Counted from the first letter of the stretch, positions 8,050 to 15,518 are shown. The stretch: 50,289 nt of DNA from Nostocales cyanobacterium (GCA_004292695.1 RDXV01000014.1:1-50289); one strand, 5' to 3'. Translations and numbers: made by a program. Notes: generated by a model from the sequence alone, not told the origin.

Positions 8050-8238
8050 ATTAGATGTTAAGTATTGTTAATAATTTTAGATTAGCAGTTTAGTGGTGAA
8101 GTGAGGTAAGTAAGTTGATATAAATGGGTTGTATATTTTGCTGGTACTGAGTTTAAAACATATTTTATATCAGATATATTTGGCTAATTAAGATAATTAA
8201 TATACCAAAAAATAGAATTAACCTATTTATTTTCAATC

Positions 8239-8257
8239 TGACAAATTGTCTTTTGAC
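8239..8257 (+). promoter_or_regulatory. 19-bp dyad motif upstream of cydA, shared with mbnP
   Basis: TGACAAATTGTCTTTTGAC contains the inverted repeat GACAA-N-TTGTC (8240-8250). A motif identical at 18 of 19 positions lies at 15668-15686 upstream of mbnP, at a similar distance from the start codon (87 versus 100 bases). The symmetry and shared placement suggest an operator for one dimeric regulator. The identity of the regulator is unknown. Confidence 0.55.
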
Positions 8258-8344
8258 GAAATTATAAAAAAAGTCATAAATAGAAATATGGGCTATATCT
8301 ACAACTCATTGCCCTAAATTTTGTTTATTCACAAAAAGGTAGTT

Positions 8345-9775
8345 ATGGGATTTTTGTCAGACCCCATTATATTGTCGCGCATACAATTTGCTGTGACTAG
8401 CGTATTTCATATGTTATGGCCTGTCTTAACCATCGGCATGGCGGGTTATTTAGTAGTAGTAGAAATTCTCTGGTTGCTCACAAAAAACCCTGATTACTAC
8501 CGTCATGCACGTTTTTGGTCAAAAATCTACATTCTTAATTTTGGATGTGGAGTCGCATCTGGAGTTGCTTTAGAATTTGAATTTGGTGCTAATTGGTCTC
8601 CATTTTCTGTAGCTGTTGGTGACTTTTTCGGCACAATTTTAGGCTTTGAAGGCACAATGGCATTCATGCTAGAAGCCGCCTTTTTAGGCATCATGATCTC
8701 TGGTTGGCATCGTGTACCTAGTTGGTTACATTTGCTCTCAACAATCATGGTTTTTGTCGGTGCAAGTCTATCTTCTTTTTGGATTATTGTCGCTAATTCT
8801 TGGATGCAAACACCTGCTGGTGGTGAAATGGTGAATGGTAAATTCATCGTCCATGATTTTATCCAAGCTATTTTTAATCCAGCAGCATTAAATAGTTGGT
8901 TTCACATGGTTTTGGCGATTTTAGAAACTGCACTATTTGTAATTGGCGGAATTAGTGCCTGGTATATTCTCAAAAATCGCCATCATGCTTTCTTTAGTAC
9001 ATCTTTCAAATTGGCTTTAGCTCTAGCTATTTTTGTCACTCCTCTACAACTATTTGTTGGTCATATCAGTGGTGAAGAAGTTTATCACAACCAACCCACA
9101 AAATTAGCTGCTATAGAAGCAATTTGGGATACTATTCCCGCTGGAAAATCCGCACCTTGGACAGCGTTAGTTGCACCTGATATAGCTGGAGAGAAAAATC
9201 ATTGGGAACTGAATATTCCTCACGCATTAGGTTACATCTTAGAAATGAAACCCACCCTTTCTGAACCAGTGAAAGGTTTAAAAGAATGGCAACCACAAGA
9301 TAGACCTCATGCTATCGGTCTTATTTTCTATTCTTTCCGGATCATGGTGGGAATTGGTTTCTTTTTATGTGGGTTAATGTTGTTCAGTGTTGTTCAATGG
9401 TTACGTGGTAAACTTGCCATAGAAAATATCACTAAACAACGTTGGTTGATGCGAGGTTGGATATTTGCCGCGCCTTTAGGATATCTGGCTGTGGAGTTTG
9501 GTTGGATAGTGCGAGAAGTGGGAAGACAACCTTGGACTGTCTACGGAAAAATTAGAACAGCAGATGCAGTTTCTCTTCTCCCAGCAAATACTGTTCTCAC
9601 TTCATTGATAGCCTATACAGTTATTTATTTGTTGTTGTTTAGTTCTGCTTTGTACTTTGGTAGTCGCATTGTTCGCCAAGGTCCAAATTTGGAATTACCA
9701 CTACCAACAGGTAGTAATGAAAGAGAATTTGTGGGTGAGTTTGTAGGGACTAAAATTCGGGAAGGAGAGGTTTAA
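8345..9775 (+). CDS. cydA: cytochrome bd-type quinol oxidase subunit I
   Basis: Heme-bearing subunit of the cytochrome bd quinol oxidase, which oxidises plastoquinol or ubiquinol and reduces oxygen to water without copper and without pumping protons. The 476-residue multi-spanning protein carries the expected heme ligands: His22 (VFHMLWP), His187 (NSWFHMVL) and Met334 (FRIMVG). It also has the acidic pair Glu102/Glu110 of the proton channel (FEGTMAFMLE) and the GRQPW signature near residue 396. The quinol-binding loop is short, as in the CIO subgroup, which explains a length below the E. coli 522. I chose the ATG at 8345 (GGTAG upstream); a TTG at 8321 adds eight atypical residues. The stop overlaps the cydB start by one base. 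Confidence 0.96.
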   Translation: MGFLSDPIILSRIQFAVTSVFHMLWPVLTIGMAGYLVVVEILWLLTKNPDYYRHARFWSKIYILNFGCGVASGVALEFEFGANWSPFSVAVGDFFGTILGFEGTMAFMLEAAFLGIMISGWHRVPSWLHLLSTIMVFVGASLSSFWIIVANSWMQTPAGGEMVNGKFIVHDFIQAIFNPAALNSWFHMVLAILETALFVIGGISAWYILKNRHHAFFSTSFKLALALAIFVTPLQLFVGHISGEEVYHNQPTKLAAIEAIWDTIPAGKSAPWTALVAPDIAGEKNHWELNIPHALGYILEMKPTLSEPVKGLKEWQPQDRPHAIGLIFYSFRIMVGIGFFLCGLMLFSVVQWLRGKLAIENITKQRWLMRGWIFAAPLGYLAVEFGWIVREVGRQPWTVYGKIRTADAVSLLPANTVLTSLIAYTVIYLLLFSSALYFGSRIVRQGPNLELPLPTGSNEREFVGEFVGTKIREGEV

Positions 9776-10788
9776 TGGAAACATTGGAACGAATATTACC
9801 AATAGTTTGGTTTGGTATTATTGCTTTATTTCTCTCCATTTATTTGATTACTGATGGTTTTGATTTAGGAGTGGGGATTTTAACTTTAAGGCGCAAGAAT
9901 GAGGAAGAAAAAGGCATTTTGATTAACACTTTAAGTAGTGTTTGGGACGCTAATGAAACTTGGTTAGTGTGTACTGGAGGGGCTTTATTTGGGGCTTTTC
10001 CTCTGGCTTATGCCACAATTGTCAATGCTCTGTATATTCCAATTAGTTGTATGGTAATTGGATTTATTTTGCGGGCGGTGGCATTTGAATTTAGAGAACA
10101 TTCCCACAATAAAACTTTTTGGAGTATTGCCTTTGCTGGTGGTAGTTTATTAGCTACTTTATCTCAAGGATTAATTCTGGGTGGGGTTTTAGCTGGAATC
10201 AAAGTTGATAGTACAGGTGCGTTTATTGGTGGGATTTGGGATTGGTTAAATTTGCCATCAATTCTCGTAGCTTTAACTGTTATGCAAGGCTATGTGATGA
10301 TTGGTGCAACCTATCTAATTATCAAGACAGAAGGTGAACTACAAAAAACCTACTATCGCACAGCTTTATTATCAACTTGGGCGACAGTTATTGGGGCAAT
10401 TGTGATTACTGCTGCTGTTCCCGTGTACTATGAAAATATACGCGATCGCTTGTTTCATCAACCAGAAGTATTTATCTTTGCATTAATTCCTATACTGGCT
10501 CTTTTAGCAGTTAGCAGATTAATTTACAGCATCAATGAACGTCAGGAAATGACACCTTTTATTTGGGCAGTTGTGGTCTTCTTAATTACAACTGTGGGTT
10601 TAGCTTTTGTTGTCTTTCCTTACATTATTCCTACCCAAATCACCATTTTTGAGGCTGCTTCTTCCTTTAGTTCTCAAGTTTTAATGATTACGTTCATTGG
10701 CTTTTTTGTACCGATTATGCTGTTCTATAATGCCTATCTATATAGAGTATTTCGGGGCAAAATAGTTAGTAGTCATTACGGGGAATAA
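9775..10788 (+). CDS. cydB: cytochrome bd-type quinol oxidase subunit II
   Basis: The partner of CydA: a 337-residue protein with about eight hydrophobic segments that stabilises the heme core and carries no heme ligands itself. It shows the family signature near the N-terminus (TDGFDLGVGIL) and the conserved NETWLV segment. The ATG at 9775 uses the last base of the cydA stop, so the two proteins are translated as a coupled pair in an operon. No CydX-like small frame or cydCD genes are seen downstream. Length is normal for cyanobacterial CydB. Confidence 0.96.
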   Translation: METLERILPIVWFGIIALFLSIYLITDGFDLGVGILTLRRKNEEEKGILINTLSSVWDANETWLVCTGGALFGAFPLAYATIVNALYIPISCMVIGFILRAVAFEFREHSHNKTFWSIAFAGGSLLATLSQGLILGGVLAGIKVDSTGAFIGGIWDWLNLPSILVALTVMQGYVMIGATYLIIKTEGELQKTYYRTALLSTWATVIGAIVITAAVPVYYENIRDRLFHQPEVFIFALIPILALLAVSRLIYSINERQEMTPFIWAVVVFLITTVGLAFVVFPYIIPTQITIFEAASSFSSQVLMITFIGFFVPIMLFYNAYLYRVFRGKIVSSHYGE

Positions 10789-10823
10789 TAAGCTGATAAA
10801 CCTTTAATTTGCACAACCAGGGC

Positions 10824-10847
10824 GGGCAGGATGCCCACCCCACAAGA
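10824..10847. repeat. dispersed repeat copy 1 (GGGCAGGATGCCC + CACCCCACAAGA)
   Basis: GGGC-AGGAT-GCCC hairpin followed by ACCCCACAAGA, just downstream of cydB. A near-identical copy lies at 18016-18038. It may also help end the cydAB transcript. Confidence 0.65.
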
Positions 10848-10862
10848 GTTTTAATTTTATAT

Positions 10863-10954
10863 AGTATACAAGTTAAATGTCTAACAGCTGATCTAAATTC
10901 TAACTGAATTTAATTATACAGTATACAAGACAGTATTTAGTACGGTATACCGTA
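10863..10954 (+). promoter_or_regulatory. control region of the hli operon: direct repeats and a 14-bp palindrome
   Basis: Two copies of AGTATACAAG (10863-10872 and 10920-10929) are followed by the perfect palindrome TACGGTATACCGTA (10941-10954), which runs into seven or more T residues. All lie 84-175 bases upstream of the hli start. The palindrome could be an operator, or, with the T-run, a weak terminator. No binding factor can be named from sequence. Confidence 0.4.
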
Positions 10955-11037
10955 TTTTTTTATTATGTCAAGCCCTTGCAAAATATATTTACAAAATGTT
11001 ATATTCATTTACATAAGAGAACAAAAAAGAAAAAAAC

Positions 11038-11250
11038 ATGACAGTTAAAGGCTTTACCACCAGCGAATTCGGTCAACTCAACAGCTTCGCGATTGAACCC
11101 AAAGTATACGTAGACGAAACCCCAAGAGTAGGTTTCACAGAATACGCAGAAAAGCTGAATGGACGTTTAGCCATGATTGGCTTCGTTTCACTCATAGCTG
11201 TAGAAGCGATTACAGGAAATGGCTTGATTGGATGGTTGACAAGCCTGTAA
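11038..11250 (+). CDS. hli: high-light-inducible protein (Hlip/SCP family)
   Basis: A 70-residue one-helix relative of light-harvesting proteins. Hlips accumulate under light and other stress, bind chlorophyll and carotenoid, and protect photosystem II assembly by quenching. The transmembrane helix carries the chlorophyll-binding signature [12 protein letters not shown], with Glu38, Asn41 and Arg43. The N-terminal half is soluble. Length is normal for the family. Which of the numbered paralogues it matches cannot be told. The small gene at 11294 follows 43 bases downstream and is probably in the same transcript. Confidence 0.93.
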   Translation: MTVKGFTTSEFGQLNSFAIEPKVYVDETPRVGFTEYAEKLNGRLAMIGFVSLIAVEAITGNGLIGWLTSL

Positions 11251-11293
11251 ATTATTTTTCATTCCACCAATACAAGATTAAAAGAGGAAAACT

Positions 11294-11533
11294 ATGAGAA
11301 CTGATTTTGATTTTTCCAACAAAGACTTATTTGCACCAGTTGTATTTCGTGCCGATTTTAATAACTTTGAAACAATTAATGTTAACCAAGCCTGGTCATT
11401 ATTTTTCAGTGCAGGACAAGACGATAAAGGATTAGGACAAGAAACTGAACTGGGCAGATTTTTTACCAATGTTTTAATCGCAGTAGGAGTAACAGGAACT
11501 CTTTGGGCAACTTTCTTTAATAACTTGGGATAA
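11294..11533 (+). CDS. small membrane protein downstream of hli, unknown function
   Basis: A 79-residue protein started by an ATG with AGAGGA eight bases upstream. The first 50 residues are polar and aromatic-rich (DFDFSNKDLFAPVVFRADFNN). Residues 55-75 form one hydrophobic helix (FFTNVLIAVGVTGTLWATFF). It lies between the Hlip gene and a terminator hairpin, which supports a two-gene operon and a stress-related thylakoid role by association only. It lacks the ExxN/HxR chlorophyll motif, so it is not a second Hlip. I do not recognise the family. A longer frame on the opposite strand covers the same bases but has no ribosome site and looks like a shadow. Confidence 0.65.
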   Translation: MRTDFDFSNKDLFAPVVFRADFNNFETINVNQAWSLFFSAGQDDKGLGQETELGRFFTNVLIAVGVTGTLWATFFNNLG

Positions 11534-11569
11534 GAAGTTGACGGTGAGTTATAAACTGAATAATTTTCT

Positions 11570-11605
11570 AAGAAGTCTCTGTTATTAGAACACAGACTTC
11601 TTTTA
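11570..11605 (+). terminator. intrinsic terminator of the hli operon
   Basis: AAGAAGTCTCTGT pairs with ACAGACTTCTT across a 9-base loop, with a 2-base bulge on the left arm, and is followed by TTTT. It lies 37 bases after the stop of the small membrane protein gene. Confidence 0.7.
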
Positions 11606-11656
11606 GTTTGAATATTTAGCAATTCCCATTCCAGTAAGGTACAATTATTGATAATT

Positions 11657-11687
11657 AAACGCAGATGGACGCAGATAAACGCAGGTA
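11657..11687. repeat. dispersed repeat with core ACGCAGATGGACGCAGAT (copy 1)
   Basis: Three imperfect ACGCAGAT decamer units in a row. A second copy of the same 31-base string, differing at a few positions, lies at 18828-18858. It belongs to no gene in the window. Confidence 0.7.
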
Positions 11688-11765
11688 ATTTTGTCCTTTT
11701 TGGTGTTCTTCTTGTCTATCCCTACGAGATGCTTCGCTGGTAAAAGAGTAATACTTTGACTAATT

Positions 11766-13136
11766 TTAATGAAAGTTAATCACATATTCTTTGAAAATGG
11801 GAGATAAATAAAACAAAATTTTCTCTTCTGTAATTTTGTTAATTAAATATCTTTGTTGTAGAGATTCTAAACCATTAATAAAGTTAGTGGAAGATAATTC
11901 TAAGGTGATTTTTAAGGCACTTTTTAAATCTTCTCTGGATACAGGTTGATCAAATTTACTTAATGCTACAATAATTTGTTGTTCAATGGGTGATATATTG
12001 TGAAATATTTGACTGAATAAAGATTGAATTTCTTGAGTAATAATTAATTCCTTTTCTGCTAAAAATTCACTAACTTTACCATTAAAAATATTTTTAATTA
12101 ACATAGTAATACTTTTTAAAAACAATGGATTACCTGTATATAATTTAATTAAATTTAACCAAGTATCTTCATCTTTTAATCCGGTATTTTTGAGAATATC
12201 TATATTTTCTAATCCTGATAATTTTAAAGATTTGATGGCATATAATTCTTCATCTAAACATTCCATTTCTGGACATTGTTCTTGACTGATTAATATGACA
12301 CTACTTTGATGTTTTGTTTCTGTAATCATTTTAAATAAAGTTTGATAGTCTTGATATTATGGTTGATATTTTCCCGCGAATTGATGAGGAATAAAGATAT
12401 TTTGTAAATCATCAAGGATAATTAAACATTTTTTATTGGTGAGAATATCAAATAATTGTTTTAATTTATCATCTAAAGTTTCTTGGGGTTGTTCTTTGCA
12501 AATATTCAATAAGTCATTAATTAGTAAATTTAGGGATTTGGGAAATTTTAAACTTCTCCAAATAATAACTTCAAATTGTTGGATATTTAGATCAATAAAT
12601 TTTCTCACAAGGGTGGTTTTACCAATTCCAGATAATCCTAAGATGGAGATGAGATTGGTATTTTGGTTTAATATCCAATGGGTAAGGTTTTGTAGTTCGG
12701 TTTCTCTGTTATGAAAGTTGATGATTTGAGGTGCTAGGGTTAAATCGTGATTATTTGATTTAGTATTTATATTAGTTTCTTGAGTTTTTTGATTAGAATG
12801 ATTTAAGGTTTGTGGATGATAAAAACTATTATTATTTCCATGTATATGATAAACATTTAGAGAATGTGGAGATGATTTAATATATATTCTTTCTAATGTA
12901 GAACGAAAATTAGTTTTTTTAATATCTTCACCTAATGCTTGAGATAAAAGTTGCCATAATTCAGCACCTATATCTCCCACATGATTTTTAGTAACATTAA
13001 ATTCTTGAGCAATATCATCATAAGTACGTCTTTCCCATGTTCCCTGAACTACAGCAGTTTGAATGTCGTCTAAATGCTTTCCAGTTTTTTCAAAGATTAT
13101 CTTATCAACAAATGTTACAACTTCGTTTACATTCAT
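11766..13136 (-). pseudogene. NB-ARC/AAA-type ATPase with N-terminal vMAP helix-turn-helix domain, split by one in-frame stop
   Basis: The minus strand reads a 259-residue part (13136-12357) and a 187-residue part (12329-11766) in the same frame. A single TAA at 12359-12357 and nine further sense codons lie between them. Reading through gives GKYQP-stop-YQDYQTLFK-MITETKHQ. The part before the stop has a helix-turn-helix region (about 1-70, like the vWA-MoxR-associated N-terminal domain) and an Asn-rich linker. It then has an NB-ARC P-loop GLSGIGKTT (167-175) and Walker B CLIILDD (237-243). The second part holds the winged-helix half. Intact relatives are STAND ATPases that switch on when a ligand is sensed. 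As read, the gene is broken; a sequencing error or readthrough is possible. The usual C-terminal sensor repeats are absent. Confidence 0.8.
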
Positions 13137-13165
13137 AGAATTTATACATGGTAAAGGTTGTAACC

Positions 13166-13183
13166 ATTATAGCTGAACATAAT
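13166..13183. repeat. 18-bp direct repeat, left copy, flanking the ParA/nuclease operon
   Basis: ATTATAGCTGAACATAAT recurs exactly and in the same orientation at 15353-15370. The two copies bracket the three-gene operon at 13326-14961 and the RelN-like gene. Possible remnants of a recombination or insertion event. Confidence 0.6.
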
Positions 13184-13189
13184 TTTATT

Positions 13190-13263
13190 TTTTCCGATCT
13201 TTTCCGGTTTTTTTCTTAATATTTTGTAATAAAACTTCCTATTAAATCAGAGATTTTCCGATC
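13190..13263. promoter_or_regulatory. divergent control region with two TTTTCCGATC repeats
   Basis: TTTTCCGATC occurs at 13190-13199 and 13254-13263, with a related TTTTCCGGTT right after the first. They lie in the 190-base gap between the NB-ARC gene and the divergent ParA-like operon. Both genes could be controlled from here by a protein binding the repeats, for example the RHH-like product of 13995. This is inference from position only. Confidence 0.35.
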
Positions 13264-13325
13264 ACAAGATTGATAAAAATGTTTATAATTGAAAAAGCTG
13301 GTAAAATTTAAGGAGACTGTAGAAG

Positions 13326-13982
13326 TTGATTATTCTTTGTACACATAATAATGGTGGTGTAGGTAAAACAACTCTTGCTGTTCATGTTGCTGGTATTTTG
13401 ATGATTAGAGAACAGCGTACACTTTTAGTTGATTGTGATGATCAAGCTGATTTTTGGCGCTTTCACACAGGTGATTTCCCTACCAAACCAAAAGATCAGA
13501 AAATCTATCAACCCAATAATACCATTATTTGGAATAAATCAAGAGATCCCATTGAATCAATAATTAAGAAAAGTCAATACGATCATGTTGTTTTAGATAT
13601 CAATAGTCCTCTACAAAATACAGTTCAAACAATTTTAGGTAACGATCCTGATTTGATTTTAGTACCTATTAATAACTCTCAAAAAGAAAAAGCATTACTT
13701 AATCTTCCCAGAACCTTAAAAGTTATTTCAAATCTTGAAGTTAGATCTGGTTCTAATCCACAGGTAATTATTGTTCCTTTAGGTATATCTAGAAATTCCA
13801 TAGATGAAGTAGTTAATAGATTAGACTATAACAATAAGCCACGAAGATATAAGGTTTTTAGTGAAATGGGTGATTGTCAAGACCAAATGCAAAGAGCTAT
13901 CTATAGGGATCGCCAATATATCTGGGATTATGATGATTGTGAAAATTTCTATGATTATTTTGCTGATTTATTGGATTACTAA
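13326..13982 (+). CDS. ParA/MinD-like P-loop ATPase
   Basis: A 218-residue ATPase opening with HNNGGVGKTTLAVHVA, the deviant Walker A loop of the ParA/MinD/Soj family (residues 7-22), followed by the LLVDCDDQ switch I region (34-41) and the HVVLDINSP Walker B-like strand. Most family members have a signature lysine two residues before GVGKT; here that position is Asn9, so ATP-dependent dimerisation may be altered. The start is a TTG at 13326, the only plausible one, supported by AGGAG at 13311-13315. It heads a tight operon with an RHH-like protein and an Mrr-like nuclease (gaps of 12 and 1 bases). Plasmid-type partition or a defence role are both possible. Confidence 0.82.
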   Translation: MIILCTHNNGGVGKTTLAVHVAGILMIREQRTLLVDCDDQADFWRFHTGDFPTKPKDQKIYQPNNTIIWNKSRDPIESIIKKSQYDHVVLDINSPLQNTVQTILGNDPDLILVPINNSQKEKALLNLPRTLKVISNLEVRSGSNPQVIIVPLGISRNSIDEVVNRLDYNNKPRRYKVFSEMGDCQDQMQRAIYRDRQYIWDYDDCENFYDYFADLLDY

Positions 13983-13994
13983 AGGAGTTTAATT

Positions 13995-14492
13995 ATGTCT
14001 TTAAACAATAATAGCTGTCATATTGAAGAGAATGATTTTTTAGTAAAAGAGGCTATTAATGAAGGAACTGAATTAGCTGAAAAAACATCTGAATCTAATC
14101 ATAATGAACAGATTAGTGTTAATTTTACTCGGTCTGAATTACAAAAAATGCAAGACTTAATATCAAGTCTAAATTTAAGTCAAGCAACCTTGCTGGAATC
14201 TGCTATTCAATATGTTTATTTTCGTTTTACTTCTGATCAAGAAAATACTAAAAAAATTATCGAAGACGATTCACAAAAATATAACATGGAATTAGAACAA
14301 ATTAAATCAGAAAAATTATCACGAAAAGATAGTGATAAATTTTCTATTAAAATTAAATTATCTGATCCAATAGCTGATAAAGTAGAAAAAATAAACATGC
14401 TTGATAAAATTAATGAATGTATATTTACAGGAGTTAATTTACTTTATCAACAACTAATAGAAAACTTTAAATTAGTTCCAAAACAAAAATAA
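13995..14492 (+). CDS. probable ribbon-helix-helix-like adaptor of the ParA/nuclease operon
   Basis: A 165-residue polar protein with GGAG 8-9 bases before its ATG. Two segments have the pattern of ribbon-helix-helix DNA-binding units, a short alternating strand followed by two helices. They are about residues 40-80 (ISVNFTRSELQKMQDLISSL...) and about 115-160 (FSIKIKLSDPIADKVEKIN...). A charged linker of Lys/Glu/Asp separates them. If correct, this would be a DNA-binding partner of the ParA-like ATPase, analogous to small ParB/CopG centromere-binding proteins, or an autorepressor. No enzyme motif is present. The RHH assignment rests on pattern, not on a recognised family. It sits between the ATPase and nuclease genes, ending one base before the latter. 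Confidence 0.6.
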   Translation: MSLNNNSCHIEENDFLVKEAINEGTELAEKTSESNHNEQISVNFTRSELQKMQDLISSLNLSQATLLESAIQYVYFRFTSDQENTKKIIEDDSQKYNMELEQIKSEKLSRKDSDKFSIKIKLSDPIADKVEKINMLDKINECIFTGVNLLYQQLIENFKLVPKQK

Positions 14493-14493
14493 T

Positions 14494-14961
14494 ATGGATT
14501 ATTTAGGAATAGATGCTATAGTCAATGGAATTATTTATTCTCATGTATCAGTAAAACAGGACTTGGGAAGAAGATTTGCTGCTCATCTAGGTTTAACACC
14601 TGGAAAATCAGGTAATGATGGTGGAATAGATGGTTATGGCACAATAGATAATGAAATAATTTACTTTCAATCTAAATTATCCCAAAATACATTAGATGCT
14701 TCTTATGTAGCTGATTTTGTAGGTAATTTAGTTATTCATCAAGCTGATATTGGTATTATGTTATCAGGTGTTGGTTATACAGATGGTTTTTATGAACGCT
14801 TACAAGCAGCTTGTAAAAGTAAAAAACTTAACACAAAAATTAAGTTTCATTTATTAAGTCTTGAGGATATTTTTGGAGAAACTGAAAAATTTGAATTAGC
14901 AATTCAAGATTTACCACCATTACGAGATTTAAGTAATGGGGCATGGGCTAAATATAAATAA
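14494..14961 (+). CDS. Mrr-like PD-(D/E)XK restriction endonuclease domain protein
   Basis: A 155-residue single-domain nuclease. It carries the Mrr-type catalytic pattern: GNDGGIDGYG (40-49) with the metal-binding Asp46, then IIYFQSK (55-61), the QxK form of the PD-(D/E)XK core, with Gln59 and Lys61. Downstream, GIMLSGVGYTDGFYERL matches the strand-helix that follows the active site in Mrr-cat domains. In that family such domains cut modified or foreign DNA, usually with a separate recognition domain. None is present here, so targeting is probably supplied by the two upstream partners. It starts one base after the preceding stop, so expression must be coupled. No methyltransferase is nearby, arguing against a classical restriction-modification pair. 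Confidence 0.8.
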   Translation: MDYLGIDAIVNGIIYSHVSVKQDLGRRFAAHLGLTPGKSGNDGGIDGYGTIDNEIIYFQSKLSQNTLDASYVADFVGNLVIHQADIGIMLSGVGYTDGFYERLQAACKSKKLNTKIKFHLLSLEDIFGETEKFELAIQDLPPLRDLSNGAWAKYK

Positions 14962-15084
14962 AATACTTAATGAGGAGTGGTTGCCATTTTGGATATTATT
15001 TCGATACTTTTTGGCTAAATATTTTAAATTTATTTTAAATTTCTCTGATATTCAGGAGTTAAATCAATATTAATTAAAAAAGAA

Positions 15085-15324
15085 TCATTCTGCATCAATT
15101 CCTTCCCACATTTTTTCTAAAGGTATTCTTTTTCCTGCTTTCGCTTCTTGTAATGCTGTTTTTAAACTTGCTTTAATTTCCATAACAGACGTATCATCAG
15201 AATCAGTTTCATCTGATACAATAATAATCACTCTGGCTTGTTTAAGTGCATGAATTTCTAAAGGTTTATCTAATAATAATTGACCTTTTTCATCAAGTTT
15301 TCCCATGACTTCAAATGCTTTCAT
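15085..15324 (-). CDS. RelN/RelB-type antitoxin-like protein, no toxin partner seen
   Basis: A 79-residue acidic protein opening MKAFEVMGKLDEKGQLLLDKPL, as in the cyanobacterial RelN-type antitoxins with an N-terminal AbrB-like strand pattern, and ending in the conserved tail LEKMWEGIDAE. It lies 29 bases downstream of the HicB-like gene on the same strand, probably in one transcript. No RelE/ParE or PIN toxin follows; the next gene downstream is convergent. It is therefore an orphan, or its toxin has been lost. Assignment is by N-terminal and C-terminal motif only. Confidence 0.6.
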   Translation of the reverse strand: MKAFEVMGKLDEKGQLLLDKPLEIHALKQARVIIIVSDETDSDDTSVMEIKASLKTALQEAKAGKRIPLEKMWEGIDAE

Positions 15325-15352
15325 TGTTTGACCTCAAATAGATAAGAATACA

Positions 15353-15370
15353 ATTATAGCTGAACATAAT
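15353..15370. repeat. 18-bp direct repeat, right copy
   Basis: Exact copy of the 18-mer at 13166-13183. Here it overlaps the last codons of the HicB-like gene, encoding its C-terminal YVQL and stop. Confidence 0.6.
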
Positions 15371-15518
15371 CCACTGACAAATATCCTTCAATTGCTTCAT
15401 ATAAATTGTGTAAAAGTTCTTCAAAAGAGTCTCCCTGAGTAGCACAACCAGGAAGAGAAGGAACTTCTGCCCAATATCCACCTTCTTCTGCTTCATGTAC
15501 AATAATTTTTAGTTTCAT
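15354..15518 (-). CDS. hicB: HicB-like antitoxin, orphan
   Basis: About 54 residues from the ATG at 15518, which has AAAGG upstream. The sequence [20 protein letters not shown] followed by [24 protein letters not shown] is the standard partially RNase-H-like HicB fold with its SLPGC turn. HicB normally neutralises the HicA mRNA interferase encoded right beside it, but no HicA frame of about 60 codons is found on either side. The C-terminal DNA-binding extension seen in long HicB proteins is missing, as in the short 'HicB-like' group. The final codons coincide with the 18-bp direct repeat, so the C-terminus may have been altered by a rearrangement. Confidence 0.8.
   Translation of the reverse strand: MKLKIIVHEAEEGGYWAEVPSLPGCATQGDSFEELLHNLYEAIEGYLSVDYVQL

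Noticed and set aside
11278-11622. 114-codon minus-strand frame over the hli-downstream gene
   Set aside because: No ribosome site, implausible composition, and it reads through the hli terminator; the plus-strand gene has a good ribosome site.
12436-12714. 92-codon plus-strand frame opposite the NB-ARC domain
   Set aside because: Antisense of the Walker A/Walker B region; no independent features.
14494-14961. classical restriction-modification system
   Set aside because: No methyltransferase or specificity subunit is present in the neighbouring genes, so the nuclease is not called as part of an R-M pair.
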